Shown here: positions 1-7,852 of the stretch, piece after piece | How positions within the stretch are numbered: position 1 is the first letter of the stretch | How the letters are laid out: the number at the start of each line of letters is the position of its first letter | Assembly: GCA_028876585.1 (NCBI GenBank) | Contig: JAGWRL010000109.1 | Coordinates: forward strand, 1-17,631 | Direction of reading: 5' to 3' | Length of the DNA stretch: 17,631 bases | Origin: Pseudomonadota bacterium | GTDB taxonomy: Bacteria; Pseudomonadota; Alphaproteobacteria; Rhizobiales; Beijerinckiaceae | Notes under the pieces: model-generated | The model's database searches: none | Seen by the model: the letters and a program-made list of their open reading frames with translations, nothing else | Told to the model about the DNA's origin: nothing | Program-made: the position numbers and the translations under genes

Positions 1-22
1 ATCATGCTCCAACGAAAGATTC

Positions 23-60
23 AGACCTTGATCCAATTCAATCGAATTGGATCAAGGTCT
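23..60. repeat. Perfect 17-bp inverted repeat with 4-nt loop
   Basis: The arm agaccttgatccaattc (23-39) is followed by a 4-base loop (aatc) and its exact reverse complement (44-60). It lies in the gene-free space downstream of the minus-strand hbd gene and is less GC-rich than its surroundings. The pairing is certain. Whether it is a transcription terminator, an operator or a dispersed intergenic palindrome cannot be decided here. No T-run follows on either strand, so a canonical rho-independent terminator is less likely. Confidence 0.75.
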
Positions 61-71
61 AGGCGTCAACA

Positions 72-119
72 CGGCGAAGCAATCCAGAGAACAGCACCGC
101 GGCCTGGATTGCTTCGTCG
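72..119. repeat. REP-like palindrome downstream of hbd
   Basis: The arms cgaagcaatccag (75-87) and ctggattgcttcg (104-116) are exact reverse complements around a 16-base spacer. The pairing extends to 72 and 119 with one G/T mismatch. The phrase 'ctggattgcttcgtcg' followed by a gcaatgatg-like end (to about 172) resembles dispersed intergenic repeats of Hyphomicrobiales genomes. That family link is from memory. It could form a hairpin at the 3' end of the etfB-etfA-hbd transcript. Nothing else is seen between 1 and 178. Confidence 0.55.
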
Positions 120-178
120 AGCCCTCATCGGGCCGCCAACTGCGGCGAAACCCGTTAGCTTGCAATGATGATGTTGAT

Positions 179-1060
179 CTAGCGCGTCGGAACCGGCTTT
201 TCGCCGCGATAATCGTAGAAGCCGCGTTTGGTCTTGCGGCCAAGCCAGCCGGCCTCGACATATTTGACCAGCAGCGGGCACGGCCGGTACTTCGAGTCCG
301 CCAGCCCCTCGTGCAGCACCTGCATCACCGCCAGACAGGTGTCGAGGCCGATGAAATCGGCGAGTTGCAGCGGCCCCATCGGGTGATTGGCGCCGAGGCG
401 CATCGCCGTGTCGATCGACTCCACCGAGCCGACGCCCTCATACAGCGTGTAGACCGCCTCGTTGATCATCGGCAGGAGGATGCGGTTGACGATGAAGGCG
501 GGGAAATCCTCCGACATCGTCGCCGTCTTGCCGAGCTTGGCGACGAATTTCTTCGCCGCGTCATAGGTGTCGTCGCGGGTGGCGATGCCGCGGATCAGCT
601 CGACGAGCTGCATTTTCGGCACCGGATTCATGAAGTGGATGCCGATGAACTGTTCGGGGTTCGCCGTCACCGAGGCGAGCCGGGTGATCGAGATCGAGGA
701 CGTGTTGGAGGCGACGATGGCGTCGTTCTTCAAGAATGGCCGCAGGTTCTGGAAGATGCGGCGCTTGGTCTCCTCGTTCTCGCTCGCCGCCTCGATGACA
801 ATGTCGCAATTGCCGAGGTCTTCGAGCTTGCCCGCCACCGCGATGCGGTCGAGCACCGCCTGGCGCTCGGCCTCGTCGATCTGCCCCTTGGCGACCTGAC
901 GCGACAACAGCCCATTGATCGTGGCCAAAGCGCCGTTGAGCCGCTCCTCCGCGACGTCGTTGAGCCTGACCTCAAAGCCGGATTGCGCGCAGACATAGGC
1001 GATCCCGGAGCCCATCTGACCGGCTCCGACGATCCCGACCTTCTCGATATTGAAGCTCAT
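179..1060 (-). CDS. hbd: 3-hydroxybutyryl-CoA (3-hydroxyacyl-CoA) dehydrogenase
   Basis: This 293-residue protein should catalyse NAD(P)-dependent interconversion of 3-hydroxyacyl-CoA and 3-oxoacyl-CoA in the cytoplasm. An N-terminal Rossmann fold carries GAGQMG at residues 12-17. The HAD-family active site is visible as Ser121, His142 in GIHFMNPVP, Glu154 and Asn192, with the spacing of animal HADH. The C-terminal dimerisation domain ends with [10 protein letters not shown]. The start is the ATG at 1060, because the protein from there matches the family; the open frame continues upstream to 1180 but that extension is not family-like. It follows etfA after 49 bases on the same strand and probably shares its transcript, coupling hydroxyacyl-CoA oxidation or butyryl-CoA/PHB metabolism to an electron-transfer flavoprotein. 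The family is certain; substrate chain length is inferred. Confidence 0.96.
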   Translation of the reverse strand: MSFNIEKVGIVGAGQMGSGIAYVCAQSGFEVRLNDVAEERLNGALATINGLLSRQVAKGQIDEAERQAVLDRIAVAGKLEDLGNCDIVIEAASENEETKRRIFQNLRPFLKNDAIVASNTSSISITRLASVTANPEQFIGIHFMNPVPKMQLVELIRGIATRDDTYDAAKKFVAKLGKTATMSEDFPAFIVNRILLPMINEAVYTLYEGVGSVESIDTAMRLGANHPMGPLQLADFIGLDTCLAVMQVLHEGLADSKYRPCPLLVKYVEAGWLGRKTKRGFYDYRGEKPVPTR

Positions 1061-1109
1061 CTTCGCATGTCCAAAACTTGGCGACCTCGCCAACCTCGCG
1101 GGGCCCCCG

Positions 1110-2057
1110 CTATTTGCCGATCTTGGCCAGTTCGGCCGTGAGTTCCGGCAACGCCTGATAGAGATCGGCGACGAGGCCATAGTCGGCGACCTGGAAGATC
1201 GGCGCCTCCTCGTCCTTGTTGATGGCGACGATCACTTTCGAATCCTTCATGCCAGCCAGATGCTGAATGGCGCCTGAAATTCCGACCGCGATGTAAAGAT
1301 CCGGGGCGACAACCTTGCCGGTCTGCCCGACCTGCCAGTCATTCGGCGCATAGCCGGCGTCAACGGCGGCGCGCGAGGCCCCCATCGCGGCGCCGAGCTT
1401 GTCGGCCACCGGTTCGATATAGGTCTTGAAGTTCTCCGCCTTCTGCATCGCCCGGCCGCCGGAGATGATGATCTTGGCGCTTGTCAGCTCCGGCCGGTCG
1501 GACTTGGCCAAGGCCTCGCCGACGAAGTGGGAGATTCCGGGATCGACGGCGGCCGTCACAGGCTCGATCGGCGCGGACGCTCCGCCCTCGCCGGTCGCCG
1601 CGAAAGACGCGGTGCGGACGGTGGCGACGATCTTCGGATCGGTGGATTCCACCGTCTGGATCGCGTTGCCGGCGTAGATCGGCCGCTCGAAGCTCTTAGG
1701 ACCGAGAACCTTCGTGATGTCGGAAAGCTGCATCACGTCGAGCAGCGCCGCCGCGCGCGGCATGACGTTCTTGGAAAACGGGCTGGAAGCGGCGAGGATG
1801 GCGTCATAATCGCCCGCGAGGCTGACGATTAGCGCCGCCAGGGGTTCGGCCAGGCCATGCGCGTAAACCGCCTCGTCGGCGATGCGCACCTTGGCGACGC
1901 CTTCGAGCTTGGCCGCGGCTTCCGCCGCCGCCGCGAGGTTTTGGCCGGCCAGCAGCACATGCACCGGCGCGCCGAGCGCGTTGGCGGCGGTCAAGGCGCG
2001 CGCGCAGATGTCGGCGAGATGGCCGCCGGCGACTTCACCGAGAAGAAGCGTCGTCAT
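1110..2057 (-). CDS. etfA: Electron transfer flavoprotein subunit alpha
   Basis: This 315-residue subunit forms a heterodimer with EtfB and holds the redox-active FAD that accepts electrons from acyl-CoA and similar dehydrogenases, passing them to ETF-ubiquinone oxidoreductase. The N-terminal domain (about 1-185) has the usual [14 protein letters not shown] opening. The C-terminal FAD domain contains [11 protein letters not shown] (200-210), [20 protein letters not shown] with the ETF-alpha signature continuing as ISGAIQH to residue 266, and [17 protein letters not shown]. The ATG at 2057 is only 2 bases after the etfB stop, so the two are translationally linked. A longer open frame upstream overlaps etfB and is not family-like. 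Length is normal, and no residue known to be essential is missing. Confidence 0.97.
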   Translation of the reverse strand: MTTLLLGEVAGGHLADICARALTAANALGAPVHVLLAGQNLAAAAEAAAKLEGVAKVRIADEAVYAHGLAEPLAALIVSLAGDYDAILAASSPFSKNVMPRAAALLDVMQLSDITKVLGPKSFERPIYAGNAIQTVESTDPKIVATVRTASFAATGEGGASAPIEPVTAAVDPGISHFVGEALAKSDRPELTSAKIIISGGRAMQKAENFKTYIEPVADKLGAAMGASRAAVDAGYAPNDWQVGQTGKVVAPDLYIAVGISGAIQHLAGMKDSKVIVAINKDEEAPIFQVADYGLVADLYQALPELTAELAKIGK

Positions 2058-2059
2058 GA

Positions 2060-2809
2060 TTAGATTACTCCCGCTTCTTCGCGAAGTTTCAAAACCAGTT
2101 CCGCCACCGTCTTCACCTTGACGCCGGACTTGCGCCCGCCCGGCTCGCTGGTCTTCAGCACCTTCACGCGCGGCGCAGTGTCCACCCCGTAATCGGCGGC
2201 GGTTTTCTGGTCGATCGGCTTCTTCTTGGCCTTCATGATGTTCGGCAGCGAGGCGTAGCGCGGCTCGTTGAGGCGCAGGTCCGTCGTCACGATCGCCGGC
2301 ATCGTCAGCGACACTGTCTGCATCCCGCCGTCGACCTCGCGGGTGACCTCCGCCTTGCCGTCGGCGATGACGACCTTGGAGGCGAACGTGCCCTGCGGCA
2401 TGCCGGTCAGGGCCGCGAGCATCTGGCCGGTCTGGTTGCAATCGTCGTCGATCGCCTGCTTGCCGAGAATGACGAGGCCGGGTTGCTCGGCCGCGACCAC
2501 GCCCTTGAGCAGCTTGGCCACCGCCAGCGGCTCGACGGTCCCCTCGACGGTGATGAGAACGCCGCGATCGGCGCCCATCGCCAGCGCGGTGCGGATCGTC
2601 TCGGCCGCCTGCGCCGGGCCGATCGAGACGACGACGACCTCGCTCGCCTTGCCCGCCTCCTTCTGCCGCAGCGCCTCTTCGACGGCGATCTCGTCGAACG
2701 GGTTCATCGACATCTTCACATTGGCGAGTTCGACGCCCGAACCGTCGGACTTGATGCGGATTTTCACGTTGTAATCCACCACCCGCTTGACGGGCACGAG
2801 AATTTTCAT
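2060..2809 (-). CDS. etfB: Electron transfer flavoprotein subunit beta
   Basis: This 249-residue partner of EtfA binds AMP and docks dehydrogenases. It opens [17 protein letters not shown], has [13 protein letters not shown] at 36-48, the AMP-contacting segment [13 protein letters not shown] (121-133), and the beta-subunit signature around [20 protein letters not shown] (175-194). ATG at 2809 is chosen over an in-frame TTG at 2818 because MKIL is the conserved N-terminus and GGAG lies 11 bases upstream of it, too close to the TTG. It is the first gene of the etfB-etfA-hbd set, 114 bases from the coiled-coil gene upstream, with room for its own promoter. Confidence 0.97.
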   Translation of the reverse strand: MKILVPVKRVVDYNVKIRIKSDGSGVELANVKMSMNPFDEIAVEEALRQKEAGKASEVVVVSIGPAQAAETIRTALAMGADRGVLITVEGTVEPLAVAKLLKGVVAAEQPGLVILGKQAIDDDCNQTGQMLAALTGMPQGTFASKVVIADGKAEVTREVDGGMQTVSLTMPAIVTTDLRLNEPRYASLPNIMKAKKKPIDQKTAADYGVDTAPRVKVLKTSEPGGRKSGVKVKTVAELVLKLREEAGVI

Positions 2810-2875
2810 GTCGGTCAATACTCCGGTCGCGACGCGCGAAGCGCGGCGAAGTTCGAGACGCCAGTGAGGCGCAAA

Positions 2876-2904
2876 CCCCTAATCAGCGCAAAGCCCTGAG
2901 TCAA
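2876..2904 (-). promoter_or_regulatory. Candidate promoter for etfB-etfA-hbd
   Basis: On the minus strand a TTGACT hexamer (2904-2899) is followed after 17 bases by TAGGGG (2881-2876), in the gap between the coiled-coil gene and etfB. The -35 box is good and the -10 box poor. The position is right for an etf operon promoter, but this is a pattern match only. Confidence 0.25.
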
Positions 2905-2923
2905 CGCATCGAAAGTTGGCGCT

Positions 2924-3298
2924 TCAATGCCGGTCCGAGGGGGCGAGGTCGAGGCGCTGTTCGAGGCGCCGCACGCGTTCTTCAAGCTCGGAGTAAAGCA
3001 GACCGTGACCGACGGCGGTCGAATGATATTCCATCACCGAACGGCGCAGGGCGACGAGTTGGTCGTTCAACCGCTTTTCCAGGGTCAGTAGATCGGAGGC
3101 GACATCGGCGCGTAGCGAGTGCATATCGGATCGAAGATCGGCGCCCAGATTGTCCAGTTTGGCGGCGAGGCTATCGACCTTGTCCCCTCCGAGCGCGTCG
3201 ACTTTGCCCGCGAGGCTATCAACTTTTGTGCTGACCTGTCGAAAGTCCTCACGCATCTCCCTTAGGACGTGAAGCACGATATTTTCGGGCGCGCTCAT
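2924..3298 (-). CDS. Small predicted coiled-coil protein, function unknown
   Basis: I do not recognise a named family for this 124-residue protein. It has no signal peptide, membrane span or cysteine. Residues 5-60 contain two imperfect copies of a heptad-like unit (KVDSLAGKVDAL at about 25-36 and KVDSLAAKLDNL at about 40-51). These continue through LRSDMHSLRADVASDLLTLEKRLNDQLVALRR. A second heptad stretch, YSELEERVRRLEQRLDL, closes the protein. This suggests a parallel coiled coil or helical bundle. The ATG at 3298 lies 13 bases after the stop of the upstream S41 protease gene with GAGG about 11 bases before it, so it is probably co-transcribed as the last gene of the rlmH-envC-ctpA operon. 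A structural or adaptor role is possible but unproven. Confidence 0.8.
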   Translation of the reverse strand: MSAPENIVLHVLREMREDFRQVSTKVDSLAGKVDALGGDKVDSLAAKLDNLGADLRSDMHSLRADVASDLLTLEKRLNDQLVALRRSVMEYHSTAVGHGLLYSELEERVRRLEQRLDLAPSDRH

Positions 3299-3311
3299 GC
3301 GATCGGCCGCC

Positions 3312-4604
3312 TCACTTCGCCGGTTCGTTGCTGGCCTTGATCAGCGGCGGCTTGCCGTGCAGCAGCGCGATGGCGGCGTTGAGCTGGGTGTCCTTGGCCT
3401 TGTCGGGCGGGACATAGGCGTCGGAGCCCTTCTTCTCGTCCTCGCCGTTCTTCAGATGGCCTTGCAGCGAGGCTTCGCCGAGGCTCTGCACCTTGCCCTT
3501 GAGGTCGTCGGGGATGTCTTCGAGGATCTTGAAATCCGGCTCGATGCCCTTGGCCTGGATGGAGCGCCCGGACGGCGTGAAATAGCGCGCCGTCGTCAGC
3601 TTCAAGGCGCCGTCGGCGCCGAGCGGCAGCACCGTCTGCACCGATCCCTTGCCGAACGAGCGGGTGCCGATCAGCGTCGCCCGTTTCAAATCCTGCAACG
3701 CGCCGGAGACGATCTCCGAGGCCGAGGCCGAGCCGCCGTTGATCAGCACCACCAGCGGCTTGCCCTCGCTCAGATTGTAGCCGGGGCGGGCGTTGAATTC
3801 CTGATAGAGGTCGGCGGTGCGGCCGCGCGTCGACACGATCTCGCCCGAATCGATGAACGAGTTGACGACGCGGATCGATTGCGACAGCAGCCCGCCGGGG
3901 TTGTTGCGCAGATCGAGGATATAGCCCTTCAGCTTGACGCCGCTCGACCGGAATTTGGCGATCGCCGCCTTCAGCGCGTCATAGGTCTGTTCGTTGAACT
4001 GGGTGATGCGGATATAGCCGAGATCGCCGCCCTCGACGCGCGAGCGCACCGGCTGCACGTGGATGATCTCGCGCACGATGTCGAACACTTTCGTGGTCTT
4101 GACGTCGCCGCGCTCGACGGTGATCGCCACATGCGTCTTCGCCGGGCCGCGCATCTTGTCGACGGCTTCCTTCAGCGTCAGCCCCTTCACCTGGGTCGCG
4201 TCGATCTTGATGATCATGTCGCCGGCCATCACGCCGGCGCGCGCGGCGGGCGTGTCGTCGATCGGGCTGACGACGCGCACCAGGCCGTTGTCCTGCATCA
4301 CTTCGAGCCCGAGGCCGCCGAACTCCTCGCCGCGCATGCTGGTCTGGAAATCCTTCAGCGCCTTGGCGTCGAGGAAATTGGAATGCGGATCGAGCGAGGT
4401 CAGCATGCCGTTGATGGCGCTGTTGGTCATCTTGGTCGCATCGGGCGTCTCGACGTAATTGTCGAACGCCTTCTCGAACACGAGCCGGTAAAGCGCCAGG
4501 CCGGCGGAGCCGCCCGGCGTCGCGGCGCTGACGACGCTGGCGATCAACCCGCCGGAGACGCCCAGCGCGACGCCGACGGCGAGAAAAGACGTCGCGCGGG
4601 ACAT
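3312..4604 (-). CDS. S41 family C-terminal processing protease, second tandem copy
   Basis: This 430-residue periplasmic serine protease of the CtpA/Prc family should trim C-termini of envelope proteins such as cell-wall hydrolases. An N-terminal hydrophobic segment (about 5-28) acts as signal or anchor. A PDZ domain spans about 95-165, with FGGLGLEV near its start. The protease core follows with GYILDLRNNPGGLL (227-240) and GGSASASEIVSGALQD. By alignment with E. coli Prc the nucleophile is Ser294, and the general base is Lys319 in RSFGKGSVQT. The start at 4604 has GGAGG at good spacing. It begins 10 bases after the stop of a close paralogue (4615-6033), sharing long nearly identical DNA stretches. 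It lacks that copy's Pro/Thr/Ala-rich tail, and both copies keep an intact catalytic dyad. Assignment to the S41 family is firm; which copy is the ancestral CtpA is not. Confidence 0.95.
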   Translation of the reverse strand: MSRATSFLAVGVALGVSGGLIASVVSAATPGGSAGLALYRLVFEKAFDNYVETPDATKMTNSAINGMLTSLDPHSNFLDAKALKDFQTSMRGEEFGGLGLEVMQDNGLVRVVSPIDDTPAARAGVMAGDMIIKIDATQVKGLTLKEAVDKMRGPAKTHVAITVERGDVKTTKVFDIVREIIHVQPVRSRVEGGDLGYIRITQFNEQTYDALKAAIAKFRSSGVKLKGYILDLRNNPGGLLSQSIRVVNSFIDSGEIVSTRGRTADLYQEFNARPGYNLSEGKPLVVLINGGSASASEIVSGALQDLKRATLIGTRSFGKGSVQTVLPLGADGALKLTTARYFTPSGRSIQAKGIEPDFKILEDIPDDLKGKVQSLGEASLQGHLKNGEDEKKGSDAYVPPDKAKDTQLNAAIALLHGKPPLIKASNEPAK

Positions 4605-4614
4605 GGCGTCCTCC

Positions 4615-6033
4615 TTAGTTCGTCGGGGTGGGCGCAGGAGTCGGCGAAGGCGTCGGCGCGGGCGTCGGCGAGGCTTCCGCCTTCGGCGCCTCGCTCTTGG
4701 CCTCGCTCGCCGTGGGCGAAGGCGTCGCGGCCGGCGCCTCGGCGTGCTTGACGCCGTTGAGCAGATCGACGGCGGCGATCAATTGCTTGTCCTGCTTGGC
4801 GTCGGGCGGAACATAGGCCTGCGAGCCGGTCGCATCCTCGGTCCCGTTCTTCAGATGGCCCTTGAGCGAGGCCTCGCCGAGATTGTCGTCCTTGCCCTTG
4901 AGGTCGGCGGGCACGTCCTCCAGCACCTGAACGTCGGGCGTGATGCCCTTGGCCTGAATCGAGCGGCCCGAGGGCGTGTAATAGCGCGCCGTGGTCAGCC
5001 GCAGCGCGCCGTTGTTGTCGCCCAGCGGCATGATCGTCTGCACCGAGCCCTTGCCGAACGAGCGGGTGCCGATCAGCGTCGCGCGCTTGTGATCCTGCAA
5101 CGCGCCGGCGACGATCTCCGAGGCCGAGGCCGAGCCGCCGTTGATCAGCACCACCAGCGGCTTGCCGTCCGACAGGTCGTCGCCGGGACGCGCGCTGAAA
5201 CGCTGCGCGTCGTCCGGATTGCGCCCGCGCGTCGAGACGATCTCGCCCTTGTCGATGAAATCGTTGACCACCTCGATCGACTGGTCGAGCAATCCGCCGG
5301 GATTGTTGCGCAGATCGAGGATATAGCCCTTCATCTTGTCGGCGGGGATTTCGCTCTTCAGCTTCTCCATCGTGGCGCGCAGGCCGCTGCCGGTCTTTTC
5401 GGTGAACTGGGTGATGCGGATATAGCCGATGTCGCCGTCCTCGACATGGCCCTTCACCGACTGCACCTCGATCACGGCGCGGGTGATCTTGTAGTCCTTC
5501 GTTTCCTTCTTGGCGCCGCGCGCGATCTTCAGCGTCACGGTGGAATCGATCGGGCCGCGCATCTTGTCGACCGCCTGATCGAGCGTCATGCCCTGGGTCG
5601 AGACGCCGTCGATGGCGGCGATGATGTCGCCCGACAGCAGCCCCGCCTTGGAGGCCGGCGTGTCGTCGATCGGCGAGACCACCTTGATCAGGCCGTCCTC
5701 CTCCGTCACTTCGATGCCCAGGCCGCCGAATTCGCCCTTGGTCGAGCGCTGCATCTCGCGATAGGCGTCGGCGTCCATGTAGCTGGTGTGCGGATCGAGC
5801 GACGACAGCATGCCGTTGATGGCCGCCTCGATCAGTTTGCTCTCGTCCGGCTTCTCCACGTAATCGTTGCGGATCTTCTCGAACACGTCGCCGAACAGGT
5901 TGAGCTGGCGATAGGTGTCGGCCGCCGTGGCGTAGGCTTTCGGCGCGACGGCTTGCAGGGCGTCCGGCGCCAGCACGGTGACGGCGGCGCCCATCGCGAC
6001 GCCGAGGGCGAGATAGGAAACCTTGCGAATCAT
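4615..6033 (-). CDS. ctpA: S41 family C-terminal processing protease (CtpA), first tandem copy
   Basis: This 472-residue CtpA-type serine protease is directed to the periplasm by a hydrophobic N-terminus (about 5-30). A helical segment (about 35-95) is followed by a PDZ domain (about 100-175, FGGLGIEV). The S41 core has GYILDLRNNPGGLL and GGSASASEIVAGALQD, with nucleophile Ser303 and base Lys328 in RSFGKGSVQT. After the core, a low-complexity tail of about 40 residues alternates Pro, Thr, Ala and Ser (ending SPTPAPTPSPTPAPTPTN), perhaps a flexible linker near peptidoglycan. The ATG at 6033 overlaps the envC stop by four bases (ATGA), so translation is coupled. In alphaproteobacteria ctpA commonly follows envC, so this copy holds the conserved position. 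The frame stays open far upstream inside envC, but only the ATG at 6033 gives a family-like N-terminus. Confidence 0.95.
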   Translation of the reverse strand: MIRKVSYLALGVAMGAAVTVLAPDALQAVAPKAYATAADTYRQLNLFGDVFEKIRNDYVEKPDESKLIEAAINGMLSSLDPHTSYMDADAYREMQRSTKGEFGGLGIEVTEEDGLIKVVSPIDDTPASKAGLLSGDIIAAIDGVSTQGMTLDQAVDKMRGPIDSTVTLKIARGAKKETKDYKITRAVIEVQSVKGHVEDGDIGYIRITQFTEKTGSGLRATMEKLKSEIPADKMKGYILDLRNNPGGLLDQSIEVVNDFIDKGEIVSTRGRNPDDAQRFSARPGDDLSDGKPLVVLINGGSASASEIVAGALQDHKRATLIGTRSFGKGSVQTIMPLGDNNGALRLTTARYYTPSGRSIQAKGITPDVQVLEDVPADLKGKDDNLGEASLKGHLKNGTEDATGSQAYVPPDAKQDKQLIAAVDLLNGVKHAEAPAATPSPTASEAKSEAPKAEASPTPAPTPSPTPAPTPTN

Positions 6034-7319
6034 CCGCGCGCCTTTTCCAGGTTCGACTTCGCCCACCACGGCTGGGGGTCGAGGATCGTGTCGTTCTTTC
6101 GAAATTCGATATAGAGAACGGTCTGGTCGGCGCCAATAGCGGGCGCCGGCGCTTTGGCGCTTGCCGACGCCTGCCGCGCGCCGGACCCCATCACCGCCAC
6201 CGGCTCTCCCGCCAGCACGAATTGCCCGACGGCCACTTGTATCCGCTCCATGCCCGCCAGCAAAATATAATATCCCTCGCCGGCGTTGAGGATCAAGAGT
6301 TGTCCGTAAGAGCGATAGGGCCCGGCGTAGGCGACCCAGGCGTCGGCCGGCGCCGAGACGGTGGCGCCCGGCGGCGCGGCGACCGAAACCCCTTTGCTCT
6401 CGCCGCCGAGCCCATCGGGATCGCCGAAATTCTTCACCGGCTTGCCCGCGACCGGCCAGGCGAGCCGGCCCTTGTCGTCGGAGAACGGCGTCGCCGGCTT
6501 CAGCCGGGCGAGATCGCCGCCGCGCATCGCCGCGCGGCTCTCCACCGTCCGCGCGGCGGCGCGATCGGCGGCGGCGGCGGCGGCCGCCTCGCCGTCCATC
6601 TTGGCGATCAGGTCTTTCAGGTTCAGCGCCTGGCTGGCGAGCTGGTCGGAGCGCTTGCGCTCCTCGTCGAGCACGCTCTGGCGGTCGCCGAGCGCCTTCT
6701 GCCGCGCCTCCACCAGCGCCGCCAGCCGCTCCTTGTCGACGGCGAGCTCCTCCGCGTTGGCGGCCAGTTCGTCGCGTTTCTGGGTGATCGTGCGCTTCAG
6801 CTCCTCGACCTTTTTCATGTCGCGCGACAAGCCGTCGGCCTGCGATTTGATGTCGCCGAGCAGCGCGTTGACGACGCTCGCCGCGCGCACCGCCGCCGCC
6901 ATGTCGTCGGGCCGGACGAAGATCGCCGGCGGCGCGTCGTGGGTCATGCGTTGCAGCGCCGCCATCAATTCGCCGATGCGCTGCCGCCGCTCGCCGAACG
7001 AGGCCTCCAGCCGGGTCGCGTCGGTCGCCGCCTGGGCGAGTTGCGCGCTCGCCTCGGCGCGGTCGGACTCGATTTTCTGCAACCGCGCGGTGGTTTCCAG
7101 CAGCGCCTCGTTGAGGCGGGCGCGGTCGAGCTTGATCGCCTCGACGTCGGCCTCGATCTTGCGGCGTTCTTCGTCGGTCGCCTTCAGATTGGTCTCGACG
7201 CCGCGCAACTGCATTTCCATGCCGGCGCGGTCGGCGGCGTCGACGGCGCGCGCCGGGGCCGGCGCGAGGCTCGCCGCCAGCAGGAGACAAAGGTGCGTCT
7301 GGCGACGACGAATCAGCAT
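6030..7319 (-). CDS. envC: EnvC-type murein hydrolase activator (coiled coil + degenerate LytM)
   Basis: This 429-residue exported protein probably activates an N-acetylmuramoyl-L-alanine amidase at the division site. A signal peptide ends near ARA-VDA (residues 22-28). Residues about 30-125 and 150-265 are charged heptad-rich coiled coils with the Arg/Glu/Lys/Ala pattern of EnvC. A LytM/M23 domain occupies about 286-415 (GRLAWPVAGKPVKNFG ... VLYIEFRKND). The zinc ligands of active LytM enzymes are absent: the HxxxD region reads SKGVSVAAP, the middle His position reads YYILLAGM, and HxH reads LYIEF. This is the signature of a non-catalytic activator. It starts 46 bases after rlmH and ends overlapping ctpA by four bases. 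The operon pairing with a CtpA protease fits joint control of cell-wall hydrolysis. Confidence 0.92.
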   Translation of the reverse strand: MLIRRRQTHLCLLLAASLAPAPARAVDAADRAGMEMQLRGVETNLKATDEERRKIEADVEAIKLDRARLNEALLETTARLQKIESDRAEASAQLAQAATDATRLEASFGERRQRIGELMAALQRMTHDAPPAIFVRPDDMAAAVRAASVVNALLGDIKSQADGLSRDMKKVEELKRTITQKRDELAANAEELAVDKERLAALVEARQKALGDRQSVLDEERKRSDQLASQALNLKDLIAKMDGEAAAAAAADRAAARTVESRAAMRGGDLARLKPATPFSDDKGRLAWPVAGKPVKNFGDPDGLGGESKGVSVAAPPGATVSAPADAWVAYAGPYRSYGQLLILNAGEGYYILLAGMERIQVAVGQFVLAGEPVAVMGSGARQASASAKAPAPAIGADQTVLYIEFRKNDTILDPQPWWAKSNLEKARG

Positions 7320-7365
7320 CCCCTCAGCGCTACACCAGTCAAAGCCGACCGAATTGCGTCGTGTT

Positions 7366-7848
7366 TCAGGCGCGATGATAGGGATGTCCAGCCAAAATCG
7401 TGAAGCAACGATAAATTTGCTCCGCCGCCATGACGCGCACGAGCTGATGCGGCCAGGTCAGCGCGCCGAACGCGATGGTGGCGCGGGCGGCGGCGCGGAT
7501 TTCCGGGTCCAGCCCGTCCGGCCCGCCGATCATCACGACATAGGCGGCTGCGCCGGCGTCGCGCGCGCGGCCGATCTCGGCGGCCCAGCCGGCGCTGGTG
7601 ATCGAAGCGCCGCGTTCGTCGAGCGCGCACAGATAGGCGCCCTTGCCCGCCGCCTCCAACAGCGCGCGACCCTCCGCCGCCCGCCGCTCCTCGACGGTCC
7701 GGCCTCGCGATTCCTCGAATTCGCGACAGGCGAAGCCGGATATTCCGACGCTCGGGCCGAGCGCGGCGGCGCGCTTGAGATAGCGCTCGAACAATTCGCG
7801 CTCGGGCCCGGCCTTCAGCCGCCCGACCGAGGCGAGGACGAGCTTCAA
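7366..7848 (-). CDS. rlmH: 23S rRNA (pseudouridine1915-N3)-methyltransferase RlmH
   Basis: This 160-residue SPOUT-class enzyme methylates pseudouridine 1915 in helix 69 of 23S rRNA in assembled ribosomes, using S-adenosylmethionine. It has the conserved opening MKLVLASVGRLKAGPE, the SAM-binding knot loop VVMIGGPDGLDPE (104-116), and the diagnostic C-terminus TWPHQLVRVMAAEQIYRC ... GHPYHR. No ATG is available. The only family-consistent start is TTG at 7848, coding MKLVLA, 4 bases after the rsfS stop. No Shine-Dalgarno sequence is visible, so initiation probably depends on translational coupling to rsfS. The rsfS-rlmH pair is conserved in many bacteria. Family assignment is very strong. Confidence 0.97.
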   Translation of the reverse strand: MKLVLASVGRLKAGPERELFERYLKRAAALGPSVGISGFACREFEESRGRTVEERRAAEGRALLEAAGKGAYLCALDERGASITSAGWAAEIGRARDAGAAAYVVMIGGPDGLDPEIRAAARATIAFGALTWPHQLVRVMAAEQIYRCFTILAGHPYHRA

Positions 7849-7852
7849 GTTT

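Noticed and set aside
1061..1109. Possible promoter or terminator between etfA and hbd
   Set aside because: There are only 49 bases, with no convincing -35/-10 boxes or hairpin with T-run. Co-transcription is simpler.
47..1141. Plus-strand open frame of 364 codons at the left end
   Set aside because: It is antisense to hbd, starts inside an intergenic palindrome, and has no recognisable domain.
3297..6114. Long plus-strand open frames opposite the two ctpA genes (about 480-500 codons)
   Set aside because: They are antisense to clear protease genes, rich in Arg/Ala/Gly/His, and show no family motifs. The two resemble each other only because the proteases are duplicated.
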